A DNA stretch of 64,000 bases from contig JAHBWG010000014.1 of assembly GCA_019637095.1 (NCBI GenBank), forward strand, positions 1 through 64,000, written 5' to 3'. A program made the position numbers and the translations under genes. Shown in pieces: positions 46,026 to 57,199 of the stretch. The notes beneath the pieces were generated by a model, which ran no database searches, was not told the origin of the DNA, and was given only the letters and a program-made list of their open reading frames with translations. Position 1 is the stretch's first letter. The number at the start of each line of letters is the position of its first letter. The stretch is from Sandaracinaceae bacterium. GTDB taxonomy: Bacteria; Myxococcota_A; Polyangia; Polyangiales; Sandaracinaceae.

Positions 46026-47515
46026 GGCTGCCTCGCGACGCGCTCGTCGCGCACCACCGACGCGCGCGGCGGCGAGCTCGGATCGGCGCGCCCGAACATC
46101 ACGAGGCGGCGGTCCGGCGGCAGCCAGTCCCGCACCACGCGCGCGAGCGCGTCCGCGTCGACGGCGAGGTAGCGCTGGCGCTCGTGCTCGAGCGTCGGGA
46201 CGTGGCCGCCGCGGGCCGCCGCGAGCAGCCCGAGCCGCGCGCCGACGTCCTCCACGTCGAGCTGCATCCGGCGCGCCCAGTCCTGGCTCGCGCGCGCGAC
46301 GTCGTCGCGGCCGAACGGCGCGGCGCGCACGCGGTCCATCGCCGCGTCGAGCGCCGCGAGGCACTCGTCCGCGGTGTGGCCGCGCGCCGGCACCGCGCTG
46401 AGCACGAACACCGAGCCTCGGTCGTGGCTGTACTGCCGCGCGCCGAGCTCGAGCGCGATCCCCGACTCGACGAGCGCTGCGGTCAGCGGCGCCTCGCGCC
46501 GGTCGACGAGCAGCCCCGAGAGCAGATCGAGCGCGGCGTCGCCGTCGTCGAACAGCGCCGGCGTCGGCCACGCGATCTCGACCTGATCGCGGTCGTGCTG
46601 GATGCGCGCGGTGATCCGGCGCTCGTGATCCAGCGGCGCGATCGGCGCGGTCACCACGCGCTCGGCGCGCGGCGCGCTCCGCCGGATCGGCCCGAAGTGC
46701 CGCTCGATCGAGGCGCGCACGCGCTCGGGTTCGAAGCCTCCGACCACGAGGAGCGTCGCGTCGTCGGGCCCGTAGTGGCGCTGCAGGAACCACTGCACGT
46801 GGGGCAGCCGGATCGCGCGCACGTCGTCCTCGCGCTCGACGAAGCGCGTGTAGGGGTGCCCCGCGGGGAACACGCCGACGTAGCGGAGCTGGTGCAGCGC
46901 GCCGCGCCAACCGTAGAGGTTGCGCTCCCAGCCCTCGTGCAGGATCACCTCCCGCTGTCGCTCGAGCCGGCGCCGGTCGAGGCCCGCGAGCACGCGCGCC
47001 ATCCGGTGCGACTCGATCCAGAGCGCGCGCTCCATCGTCGCGACGGGGAGCACCGCGTAGTAGGTGGTGCGATCGACGGTGGTGACCGCGTTGCGCACGA
47101 TCGCGCCGGCCGCCTCGAGCTCGCGGTAGACCGCCACCTCGTCGAGCACGTCCGTGCCGCTGAACATGAGGTGCTCCGCGAGGTGGGCGAGCCCGGTCCA
47201 TCCCTCGGGCACGTCCCCCGCGCCGACGTCGTAGCTCACGCCGACCGCGGCGAAGCGCCGGCCCGGCACCGGCAAGAGCACGACCCGCAGCCCGTTCGCG
47301 AGCGTGTACTGCTCCGGCGGCTCGTCGATCGGCCGCAGCGGCGCGAGGACCGGGTCGGCCGCCTCCCGCGCGGGCGCCGCCGGGTCGGGTGCGCCGTCGG
47401 GCGCGAGATCCTCGAGCGAGAGCAGCGCGCCGCCGTCCTCGACCTCCTCCTCCACGGACTGGGCGGCGGCGGGCGCAGCGAGGCACAAGATCAGGAGCGG
47501 CCCCAGGGAGCGCAT
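46022..47515 (-). CDS. M16-family zinc metallopeptidase (active subunit)
   Basis: A 497-residue secreted M16 peptidase. After a signal peptide ('LGPLLILCLAAPAAAQS') and acidic linker it has 'YTLANGLRVVLLPVPGRRFAAVGVSYDVGAG' and the inverted zinc motif 'HLAEHLMFSGT' (His111, Glu114, His115). A distal Glu is expected in 'TMERALWIESHRMARVL'. The C-terminal M16 half has 'DQVEIAWPTPALFDDGDAALDLLSGLLVD'. It should degrade or process peptides in the periplasm together with the inactive partner downstream. The ATG at 47515 is chosen over a GTG at 47533 as it directly starts the signal peptide. It is divergent from the zinc-ribbon gene at 47575 with 59 bp between. Confidence 0.9.
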   Translation of the reverse strand: MRSLGPLLILCLAAPAAAQSVEEEVEDGGALLSLEDLAPDGAPDPAAPAREAADPVLAPLRPIDEPPEQYTLANGLRVVLLPVPGRRFAAVGVSYDVGAGDVPEGWTGLAHLAEHLMFSGTDVLDEVAVYRELEAAGAIVRNAVTTVDRTTYYAVLPVATMERALWIESHRMARVLAGLDRRRLERQREVILHEGWERNLYGWRGALHQLRYVGVFPAGHPYTRFVEREDDVRAIRLPHVQWFLQRHYGPDDATLLVVGGFEPERVRASIERHFGPIRRSAPRAERVVTAPIAPLDHERRITARIQHDRDQVEIAWPTPALFDDGDAALDLLSGLLVDRREAPLTAALVESGIALELGARQYSHDRGSVFVLSAVPARGHTADECLAALDAAMDRVRAAPFGRDDVARASQDWARRMQLDVEDVGARLGLLAAARGGHVPTLEHERQRYLAVDADALARVVRDWLPPDRRLVMFGRADPSSPPRASVVRDERVARQP

Positions 47516-47574
47516 CGTCCGCTCGAATAGCACGCTCGCGACCGCGCCGTGGGTTACGATGACGCACCACCGCG

Positions 47575-48987
47575 ATGCGCCGCACCCACTTCACGACCGA
47601 GATCCGGGTGTTGTTGTGCGACGGCTGCGGCGCGCCCATCGAGGCGGCGCCGCAGGGCGGGCAGGTCCAGTGCGCGTACTGCCGGGCCCAGAACACGGTG
47701 CGGCTGCGCCCGCGCGCGAGCGCGCTCGCGCCCCCGCGCATGCCCATCGCGGACGCCGATCGCTGGCGCCTCCTGCGCATGCAGGACGGCAAGCCGCTCG
47801 TCGCGCCGCCCGCCCTCGCCTCGCTCATCGACGGCACCGGTCTACACCCGGCGAAGGTCGAGGAGGCCTTCCACATCTACCAGCAGACCAAGCGCGAGGT
47901 CGAGGCCACGCACAGCCCCGAGGCCGCCGAGCGCCTCTACTTCCTGACCCTGGTGATCGACACGCACCTCGCGATCGCGCAGGACTTCTCCCGCCGCCGC
48001 GCGGTCCTCGAGACCTCGCTCGACACGCTGACGCTGCCGCGCCACCAGCAGGTCGTGCGCTGCCTGCTCGCGACCGCGGCGGCGAAGGAGGGCGACCTCG
48101 CCTCCGCCGAGCAGTGGATCGCGCCCTGCGATCCGATGTCGCAGGACCTCGAGGCGGACACCGCGTGGCGCTGCGCGCGCGTCTTCCTCGACACCCTGCG
48201 CGGCGACTTCCGGGCCGTCCTGCACGTGCTCGGGACGGTCGACGACCAGGTGCCGATCGCCGACGCGTGGGACCCGACCGCCGCGGTGTTCCGCGCCAAC
48301 GCGCTCGAGCGGGTCGGCGATCTCGAGGGCGCGGTGACCGCGCTGCGCGCGCGGCTGGCGCGCGAGAGCCACGGCGGCCGCGTCACGATGCAGCGGATCA
48401 TCGACGGGCACCCGCAGCTCCAGCTCTGCGCGCAGAGCTGGCCGCTCGCCTCGGCGGGGCACACGCAGGTCGCGGCGCGCGAGGCGTCGAACGCGGCGGA
48501 CGGCGGGATCGGCGCGGTGTTCTTCTGGCTCGGCATCGTGCTGGTCGTCGGCGGCGTGATCGTGCCGCTCGGGATCGCGCTCGCGGTCGCGCTGCCTGGC
48601 CTGTTGCGCGGCGAGGGGCTCGCGGAGCTCGTCCTGGGTGGCGGGATCGCCGGCACGGTCGTGGTCTCCGTCGCGCCGCTCGGGCTCATCTTCGGCGGCA
48701 TCGGCTACTTCCTGCGCCGCAACGCGAAGCAGGCCGCGTGGCTCCGCATCAACGGCACGCCCGCGCAGGCGACCGTGCGCGACTTCGGCCCGACCGGCAC
48801 CGTGATCAACGGCGTGCCCCTCGTCCGCGTCACCGTCGAGGTGCGCCACCCGCAGCACGGGCCCTACGTCGCGAGCTTCCGCCAGCTCATGAGCGCGAGC
48901 GTCGCGCCGCACCTCCGGCACGGGGCGACCGTGGCGGTGCGGGTCCACCCCGAGGACCCGCAGAAGATCATGCTCGAGCTCGCTTGA
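47575..48987 (+). CDS. Membrane protein with N-terminal zinc ribbon and DUF3592-like C-terminal domain
   Basis: A 470-residue protein. The N-terminus carries a treble-clef or zinc-ribbon motif ('LLCDGCGAPIEAAPQGGQVQCAYCRAQN', CxxC…CxxC). A helical middle (~60-320) follows, with TPR-like repeats ('VEEAFHIYQQTKREVEATHSPEAAERLYFLTLVID', 'AAVFRANALERVGDLEGAVTALRARLA'). Two transmembrane segments are near 325-390 ('AVFFWLGIVLVVGGVIVPLGIALAVAL' and 'GTVVVSVAPLGLIFGGIGYFL'). The C-terminal beta domain is 'WLRINGTPAQATVRDFGPTGTVINGVPLVRVTVEVRHPQHGPYVASFRQLM', like a DUF3592 or Mu-S homology module. No catalytic residues are seen. The gene precedes the FtsZ-like gene by 147 bp in the same direction, so the two may share a function at the membrane. 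Confidence 0.75.
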   Translation: MRRTHFTTEIRVLLCDGCGAPIEAAPQGGQVQCAYCRAQNTVRLRPRASALAPPRMPIADADRWRLLRMQDGKPLVAPPALASLIDGTGLHPAKVEEAFHIYQQTKREVEATHSPEAAERLYFLTLVIDTHLAIAQDFSRRRAVLETSLDTLTLPRHQQVVRCLLATAAAKEGDLASAEQWIAPCDPMSQDLEADTAWRCARVFLDTLRGDFRAVLHVLGTVDDQVPIADAWDPTAAVFRANALERVGDLEGAVTALRARLARESHGGRVTMQRIIDGHPQLQLCAQSWPLASAGHTQVAAREASNAADGGIGAVFFWLGIVLVVGGVIVPLGIALAVALPGLLRGEGLAELVLGGGIAGTVVVSVAPLGLIFGGIGYFLRRNAKQAAWLRINGTPAQATVRDFGPTGTVINGVPLVRVTVEVRHPQHGPYVASFRQLMSASVAPHLRHGATVAVRVHPEDPQKIMLELA

Positions 48988-49134
48988 GCGCGGGCGCGAG
49001 GGCCTCGGGGGCCGCGTCGCGCCTCGGAGTGCGCGGTGCGCCGGCCGCGGAGCGGAGCGTGCGCTGCGCCGCGTCCCGGGCGGCTTCGCGCGGAAGAATC
49101 CGACTGGATCGCCATTTGCTGCGATGGCGCGGTC

Positions 49135-50607
49135 ATGAGCACCCACCACTCCGCGCTGCAGGTCGTCGCCGTCGGGCTCGGGAAGACCGGAGGCCAGCTC
49201 GCGGGCGAGCTCGCGCGCCGCGGCTACTCGGCGCTCGCCATCCACTCGTCGCGCCGCGCGCTCGAGGAGCAGGCGCACGTCCCACAGGAGCGCTGCTTCT
49301 TCCTCGGGGCGGACCGCGGCACGGCCGGCGAGCCGGACTCGGGCCGCGCGCTGATCCGCGAGCACGCGCCGCGGCTCGAGGCGTTCGTCGGCGGCCACGC
49401 GCGCGACGCCGACATCGTGTTGGTCGTCGCGGGCCTCGGCGGCGGGACCGGCTCCGCGATCGGCGAGCTCGTCAACGCGCTCGACCGCAGCCGCGCGAAG
49501 GTCGTCGCGATGGTCGTCCTGCCCACGCAGAGCGACACCGTCGAGCGGCGCAGCCACGCGCTGTTCGCGATCCGCGAGCTGACCGAGGCGGGGCTCGACG
49601 GCCTGCTCCTCATCGATGGCGACAAGCTCACCGCCAAGGCCGCGGACGTCTCGATCCTCGAGTTCGATCAGCGCACGCACGAGCGCGTGGTCGAGCCGTT
49701 CGAGGCGCTCGACAAGATGGAGCGGCGCGAGGACCTGCGCAGCATCCGCCCCCTGCGCCGGCGCCAGCTCCTCGACGTGCTCACCCACGGCGGCGTCGTG
49801 ACGATGGGCGCGTACGCGATCGACGAGCTCAGCGCCGCCGGCGTGCTCGACGCGACCCTGCAGGTGCTGAACGAGAGCGAGCTCCACCCCGACGGCCTCG
49901 ACGTGCGCGGCGCGAGCGCGGTGCAGATCGTCATCGAGGCGCCGGAGCACGCGCTGCGCGCGACGCCGATCCAGCTCGTCGAGCGCGTGCGCGAGGACGT
50001 CAAGGCGCAGAGCCCCGGCGTCCACGTCGACGTCGCGATCTACCAGCGCCTGCGCGACGAGGGGCCGATCGCCGTCCACGTCGCGGCGTCGTGCGCCGAC
50101 GTGCCCGCGCGCATCCGCGAGATGGTCGAGGATGTCGCGCACGAGGCCGCGTCCTCGCGCGACAAGCCGCGCCGTCCGCCGGTGCTCGACCTGTCGATCC
50201 TGAGCGGCGACGCGCCCGCCACGGGTAGCCGGCGGCGCGAGCCCAAGACCGAGTCGGGCACCTCGCGCACGCGCTCCGAGCCCGCGCCGCGCTCCGAGCC
50301 CGCGCCGCGCTCCGACGACGACCTCGGCGAGCGGGGCCCGAACGCGGCCGTCTACGCGCGGCTCGTCACGCGCTACAAGAGCACGAACAACGACGACCTC
50401 CAGCGCGCGATCGCGCGGCGCCTCGAGCAGGACCGGCTGAGCGACGACGCGCGCATCCGCGTGCTCGCCGTCGGCGCGATGGCGCAGATCGGCGCCCACG
50501 TGTTCGACGGCGCGCTCGTCGCCGCGACGGAGGACGACTCGCCCGAGGTGCGCCGCGTCGCCGAGCAGGGCCTCGCCACGGCCACCCCGACGCGCCGCGC
50601 GGTCTGA
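49135..50607 (+). CDS. Divergent FtsZ/tubulin-superfamily GTPase with HEAT-like tail
   Basis: A 490-residue protein. It starts like FtsZ ('ALQVVAVGLGKTGGQLAGELARRGYSALAIHSSRRAL'). The tubulin signature 'VAGLGGGTGSAIGELV' is at residues 98-113. 'RAKVVAMVVLPTQSDTVERRSHALFAIRELTEAGLDGLLLIDGDKL' matches the next conserved block (beta-sheet, then the 'D.L..I.N..L' region). The usual GGGGxN loop is changed to GLGKTG. The synergy-loop NxxDF is not visible. A long disordered, Ser/Pro/Arg-rich linker (with a short SEPAPR repeat) and a C-terminal ~85-residue helical HEAT-like domain ('RIRVLAVGAMAQIGAHVFDGALVAATEDDSPEVRRVAEQGL') follow, unlike any cell-division FtsZ. No division genes are nearby. The start is an ATG at 49135. 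Confidence 0.8.
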   Translation: MSTHHSALQVVAVGLGKTGGQLAGELARRGYSALAIHSSRRALEEQAHVPQERCFFLGADRGTAGEPDSGRALIREHAPRLEAFVGGHARDADIVLVVAGLGGGTGSAIGELVNALDRSRAKVVAMVVLPTQSDTVERRSHALFAIRELTEAGLDGLLLIDGDKLTAKAADVSILEFDQRTHERVVEPFEALDKMERREDLRSIRPLRRRQLLDVLTHGGVVTMGAYAIDELSAAGVLDATLQVLNESELHPDGLDVRGASAVQIVIEAPEHALRATPIQLVERVREDVKAQSPGVHVDVAIYQRLRDEGPIAVHVAASCADVPARIREMVEDVAHEAASSRDKPRRPPVLDLSILSGDAPATGSRRREPKTESGTSRTRSEPAPRSEPAPRSDDDLGERGPNAAVYARLVTRYKSTNNDDLQRAIARRLEQDRLSDDARIRVLAVGAMAQIGAHVFDGALVAATEDDSPEVRRVAEQGLATATPTRRAV

Positions 50608-50617
50608 CCGCTCCGCC

Positions 50618-51553
50618 TCAGGCCAGCTCGCGCTCGAAGGGCGTCCCGAGCCCGAGCAGCGCGTGCAGCCGCTCCGCGAGCGCGAGCGCCTGCGCGTCGG
50701 CCGTCTCCTGCTCCGTGGGGTGCGTTCTCGAGAACGACCGGCGCGTGATCGCGTGGCGCAGGTGCGGCCGCAGCGTGCCGAGCCGGCGGGGGCGGACGAG
50801 CTCGAGGTGCACCGAGACGCCGACGCGCCGGCGCGGCCCCCGGTTGGGATCCGACCACTCGTGGCGCACCACCGCGCGCCGCACCTCCTCGGGCGGGAGC
50901 GAGAACGTGAGGAACGGCAGGATGCCCCGCGTGCGCCGCACCGTCACGGCGTCGATCCGCCAGCGCGACGAACCGAGCAGGAGGGCGAGCAGAGCGAGCA
51001 GCGCGGCGGCGATGCCCGCGTACGTCCCGAGCGCGCTCTCTGCGAGGAAGAGCCCGCCGCGGATCCGTTCGACCGCCTCGCTCGGCGGGTAGCTCATCAG
51101 CAACGAGAGCGCCCCGCACCCAGCCATCCACAGCACGACCAGCGCGCCCACCTGGCCTTCCGTGGTCTCGTAGGGGTCGACCGCCGCGCCTCCGCGCGCG
51201 GCCGCGTCGAGCTGCAGCTGCACCGGGCAGCCGGCCCGGTAGGGCAGGAGCAGATCCTCTCCCTCGCGCACGCCGTAGACCACCTGCCCGGCGTCGAGCC
51301 GCGCCCCGTGGAGGCGCTCGAGCGGGAGGCGGACGCGCGCTCGATCGCGGCGCTCGACGTAGACGTGCCGTGGGGTCACCGCGACGCGCTCCGCGGTGCG
51401 CGCGAGCGGGTGCTCCGGGCTCGAGTGCCAGAAGAGCCGCGCGCGCTCACGCCACGTGACGCCGCGCCGCTCTGCGACGACGGGCTCGGCCGCGCCGCGG
51501 AAGGCCCCACCCGCCTCCGCACCCGGCCACGCCTCGACCCGTTCCCAGCTCAC
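50618..51553 (-). CDS. Two-span membrane protein of unknown function
   Basis: A 311-residue protein starting at a GTG. After a ~150-residue N-terminal part ('RVAVTPRHVYVERRDRARVRLPLERLHGARLDAGQVVYGV', PH-like or DUF-like strands) there are two close transmembrane helices ('QVGALVVLWMAGCGALSLLMS' and 'ALGTYAGIAAALLALLALLLG'). A C-terminal domain with similar strand patterns follows ('WRIDAVTVRRTRGILPFLTFSLPPEEVRRAVVRHEW'), so both halves may be bacterial PH-like modules. It converges tail-to-tail on the FtsZ-like gene with 10 bp between stops. A longer frame upstream is the antisense of the activator gene and was not used. Confidence 0.65.
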   Translation of the reverse strand: MSWERVEAWPGAEAGGAFRGAAEPVVAERRGVTWRERARLFWHSSPEHPLARTAERVAVTPRHVYVERRDRARVRLPLERLHGARLDAGQVVYGVREGEDLLLPYRAGCPVQLQLDAAARGGAAVDPYETTEGQVGALVVLWMAGCGALSLLMSYPPSEAVERIRGGLFLAESALGTYAGIAAALLALLALLLGSSRWRIDAVTVRRTRGILPFLTFSLPPEEVRRAVVRHEWSDPNRGPRRRVGVSVHLELVRPRRLGTLRPHLRHAITRRSFSRTHPTEQETADAQALALAERLHALLGLGTPFERELA

Positions 51554-51611
51554 GCCGCTCGAGTATGCCTGGTCGCGTCCAGGTGTCCTCTGGAGAGGTC
51601 GCTCGGTGGGC

Positions 51612-51923
51612 TCAGAATTCTGCCGTAGCGGACCAGTTGTGCTCGGCGTACGGGACGTGGATCTCGCGGCGCTGGCGCTGTCCGTCGATGACGCAGAGGA
51701 GGGTGAGGTCGGTGCGGCGATCGCCGATGAACGAGAAGAGCGCGCGGATCTTCGCCGGACCCCGGCGCCGCGCGCGGTAATGGATGGTGAACAGGCCCTG
51801 CGATCCGTCGGTGACCGCGTCGCGGACGACGGCGCCGTCGTGCGTGAGCGTGACGAGCTCCGTGTCGCGCCCGCCGTTGTAGCGTAGGACGAGCAGGTAC
51901 TTCGTGAGCGGCTCTTCCGCCAT
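51612..51923 (-). CDS. Small protein of unknown function
   Basis: A ~103-residue protein beginning 'AEEPLTKYLLVLRYNGGRDTELVTLTHDGAVVRDAVTDGS'. It is predicted all-beta with strands through 'GLFTIHYRARRRGPAKIRALFSFIGDRRTDLTLLCVIDGQRQRREIHVPYAEHNW', and no signal peptide. The pattern is compatible with a small beta-barrel or beta-sandwich. It lies directly upstream of the two-span membrane protein on the same strand (58 nt) and is divergent from the GAF-type activator. I do not recognise it. ATG 51923 is used; a start two codons earlier is possible. Confidence 0.65.
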   Translation of the reverse strand: MAEEPLTKYLLVLRYNGGRDTELVTLTHDGAVVRDAVTDGSQGLFTIHYRARRRGPAKIRALFSFIGDRRTDLTLLCVIDGQRQRREIHVPYAEHNWSATAEF

Positions 51924-51985
51924 GCGCACCCGCCGAGCAAGAAGCGTTCTCGGGCGGCTCGGGTCTGCGATATCCTCGAACGGCG

Positions 51986-53464
51986 ATGCCGATGACGGGG
52001 GACTTCGACCGCGCGCTGATCGAGCTGGTGACGAGCGACGCGCCGGAGACGCTCGTCGAGCAGACGGCGGCGCTCTTGGCGAAGTGGACCGAGGCGCGGG
52101 AGGTCTTCGTCGAGCTCACGACCTCCCTCGACGCGGACGAGCCGACGCGCTTCTGGGCGGCGGAGGGCTGCGACCCGGTGCGGGTCGACGCGATCCGCGT
52201 CGCGATCTCGCGAGGGATCATCGCGGAGGCGCTCGCGACCGGCAAGGCGGTGGTGACCGCCTCGGCGATGGCCGATCCGCGCTTCGAGGAGCGCGGATCG
52301 GTGCGTGAGCACGGGATCGAGGTCGTGCTGTGCGTGCCGGTCGGGCGGACGGAGCCGCTCGGGGTGCTCTACCTGCAGGGGCGCCGCGGGCACGAGGCGC
52401 CGGTGCCGTTCGCGCCGGAGGTGGTCGCGCGGGTCGAGCGCCTCGCGCGCGCGATCGCGCCCACCGCCGAGCTGATGCTGCGCCGCGACCCGCAGGAGGC
52501 CGATCTCGCGGCCCACGCGGTGCCGGGGGTGGTCGCGCGCAGCGGCGTGATGCGCGAGGTGCTCGCGAGGCTCCGGCTCGTCGCGCCGATCGACGTGCAC
52601 GTGCTGCTCACGGGCCCGTCGGGCACGGGCAAGACGCTGCTCGCGAACGCGCTGCACGCGCTGAGCGAGCGGCGCGCGCAGCCGTTCGTCAACGTCAATT
52701 GCGCGGCGCTCCCGGAGGCGCTGCTCGAGAACGAGCTCTTCGGCGCCGAGCCGGGCGCGCACTCGGCGGTCCCCCGGCAGGGGGTCCGTGGCAAGGTGGA
52801 GGCGGCCGAGGGCGGGACGCTCTTCCTCGACGAGGTGGCCGAGCTCACGCTCGCCTCGCAGGCGAAGCTCCTGCAGCTCCTGCAGGAGCGGACGTACTAC
52901 CCGCTCGGCGGCAGCACGAAGCGGCGCGCGGACGTGCGGATCGTCGCGGCCACCAACGCCGATCTCGAGGCGGCGCTCGCGGAGCGGCGCTTCCGCGAGG
53001 ACCTCTACTACCGGCTGCGCGTCTTCGAGGTGCGCGTGCCCTCGCTCGCGGAGCGCGCCATCGACGTGGCGCCCCTCGCCCGGCACTTCTGCCGCGCGGC
53101 GGCGCAGCGCCACGGGCTCGCGGTCCAGCGGCTCTCGCCGGGCGCGATCCGCGCGATCCAGACCGCCGAGTGGCCGGGCAACGCGCGCGAGCTCGAGAAC
53201 CGCATGGAGTCCGCCGTGCTGCACGCGCACCTGCGCCGCGCCGCGGTGGTCGAGGTGCGCGACGTGTTCCCCGAGGCGGCGGACGGCGCGAACGACGGGC
53301 CGATCGAGACCCTGCAGGAGGCGACGCGCCGGTTCCAGGCGCGCCACGTGCTCGGCGCGCTCGAGTCGACCGACTGGAACGTCGCGGAGGCGGCGCGGCG
53401 GCTCGACGTCGCGCGCAGCCACCTCTACACGCTGATCCGCACGCACGACCTCAAGCGACGTTGA
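51986..53464 (+). CDS. GAF-AAA+-Fis transcription activator with degenerate GAFTGA loop
   Basis: A 492-residue sigma-54-activator-like protein. Residues ~20-160 are a GAF-type sensor ('TRFWAAEGCDPVRVDAIRVAISRGIIAEALATGKAVV', 'VLCVPVGRTEPLGVLYLQGR'). The AAA+ domain has Walker A 'GPSGTGKT' (210-217), Walker B 'GTLFLDEVAEL' (~278-288) and 'FREDLYYRLRVFEVRVPSL'. The C-terminus is a Fis helix-turn-helix ('NVAEAARRLDVARSHLYTLIRTHDLK'). The L1 loop, normally GAFTGA, reads GAHSAV (257-262) and is followed by a non-standard segment ('PRQGVRGKVEAAEGG'). GAFTGA is needed to contact sigma-54, so this protein may act without sigma-54 or only weakly. It is convergent with the FHA-type activator gene. Confidence 0.9.
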   Translation: MPMTGDFDRALIELVTSDAPETLVEQTAALLAKWTEAREVFVELTTSLDADEPTRFWAAEGCDPVRVDAIRVAISRGIIAEALATGKAVVTASAMADPRFEERGSVREHGIEVVLCVPVGRTEPLGVLYLQGRRGHEAPVPFAPEVVARVERLARAIAPTAELMLRRDPQEADLAAHAVPGVVARSGVMREVLARLRLVAPIDVHVLLTGPSGTGKTLLANALHALSERRAQPFVNVNCAALPEALLENELFGAEPGAHSAVPRQGVRGKVEAAEGGTLFLDEVAELTLASQAKLLQLLQERTYYPLGGSTKRRADVRIVAATNADLEAALAERRFREDLYYRLRVFEVRVPSLAERAIDVAPLARHFCRAAAQRHGLAVQRLSPGAIRAIQTAEWPGNARELENRMESAVLHAHLRRAAVVEVRDVFPEAADGANDGPIETLQEATRRFQARHVLGALESTDWNVAEAARRLDVARSHLYTLIRTHDLKRR

Positions 53465-53492
53465 CGCCGGCCGCGAGGCGCTGGGCCTCGTG

Positions 53493-53496
<4 letters not shown>
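53461..53496. terminator. Short bidirectional hairpin between convergent activators
   Basis: TTGAC/GTCAA arms enclose CGAGGC-GCTGG-GCCTCG, spanning the 28-bp gap between the two stop codons and the last bases of each gene. No T tract is present. The wider symmetry (53444-53514) comes from the related C-termini of the two encoded proteins. Confidence 0.45.
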
Positions 53497-54809
<1,313 letters not shown>

Positions 54810-54821
54810 CGCCCGCGCAGT

Positions 54822-55217
54822 CTACGTCCCGAGCGCCACCGCCGCGGCGAAGATCGCGATGCTCACCAGCAGGAGCACGCCCTGGATCGCGCCGCGTACG
54901 CCCGGCGACGTGCGCTTGGCGGTGAGCTGGTGCACCGCTGCGATCAGCACCGCGAGCGCGACGAGGCCGAGCTTGATGTGCAGGCGCCCGTAGGTCCACG
55001 GCAGCCGCATCAGCACGACCTGCGCGATCCCGGTGCCGATCGCGAGCGCCATCGCGGTCCAGCTCACGCGCGCGAACATGCGCGCGGCGGCCTGCAGGTG
55101 CTCGCGCTCCGCGCCGGCGCGGCGCAGCGCGACGACGAGCGCGGCGAGCGTGAGCATGCCGCCGGTCCACACGGCGGCGCTCAACAGGTGCACGAGCCGG
55201 ATCGTGGAGAGCAGCAC
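54822..55217 (-). CDS. Four-span membrane protein, CopD/DUF-like
   Basis: A 131-residue integral membrane protein (GTG start) with four transmembrane helices ('TIRLVHLLSAAVWTGGMLTLAALVVAL', 'FARVSWTAMALAIGTGIAQVVLM', 'LHIKLGLVALAVLIAAVHQLT', 'AIQGVLLLVSIAIFAAAVAL'). Histidines in helices 1 and 3 (VHLLSAAVWTGGM, LHIKL) and the 'WTGGM' motif resemble CopD or HemJ-like families that bind haem or copper. It sits between atpC (28 bp) and the FHA activator (12 bp), all on the minus strand, so the four genes may be co-transcribed. Function is not established. Confidence 0.75.
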   Translation of the reverse strand: MLLSTIRLVHLLSAAVWTGGMLTLAALVVALRRAGAEREHLQAAARMFARVSWTAMALAIGTGIAQVVLMRLPWTYGRLHIKLGLVALAVLIAAVHQLTAKRTSPGVRGAIQGVLLLVSIAIFAAAVALGT

Positions 55218-55245
55218 GCGCTCGAAGCCCGTCGATCGGCGAGGC

Positions 55246-55665
55246 TCAGTCTCGGTGCGCGAGCAGGGACAGGCGCGCCTCTGCCCACTGGATCGCGCGC
55301 ATGATCTCCTCGTACTCGGTGCCGGCGTACGCCGTCTCGAGCGCGTCGAGCCGCCTCTCGGCGGCCTCGAGCTCCTCGCGCACCTCGTCGGCGTCGACGT
55401 CCTCCGGCAGCGCGAACGCGTCGGTCAGGAGGAGCACGTGGTCCGGGCCCGCCTCGACGAAGCCGGGGCCGACCGCCGCGAGCCGCGGCGCGCCGCCCAC
55501 CGAGTACTTGATGATCCCGGAGCGCAGCGCCGCGAGGAGCGGGAGGTGGCCCGGGAACACGCCGAACTCACCCGCCACGCTCGGCGCGGCGACCGACTCG
55601 CACTGCGTCTCGAGCGCCAGGCCGGCCGGCGTCGCGATCTCGAGGGTCAGGAGCTCGTCGGCCAC
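55246..55665 (-). CDS. atpC: ATP synthase F1 subunit epsilon
   Basis: A 139-residue protein with the N-terminal beta-sandwich ('LLTLEIATPAGLALETQCESVAAPSVAGEFGVFPGHLPLLAALRSGIIKYS', including the hallmark 'GEFGVFPGH'). A C-terminal helical hairpin follows ('DEVREELEAAERRLDALETAYAGTEYEEIMRAIQWAEARLS'). Epsilon links F1 to the rotor and can inhibit ATP hydrolysis. The GTG start lies four nt after the atpD stop, and its ribosome site (AGGGGAG) is inside the end of atpD, indicating translational coupling. Confidence 0.95.
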   Translation of the reverse strand: MADELLTLEIATPAGLALETQCESVAAPSVAGEFGVFPGHLPLLAALRSGIIKYSVGGAPRLAAVGPGFVEAGPDHVLLLTDAFALPEDVDADEVREELEAAERRLDALETAYAGTEYEEIMRAIQWAEARLSLLAHRD

Positions 55666-55669
55666 GGGC

Positions 55670-57199
<1,530 letters not shown>

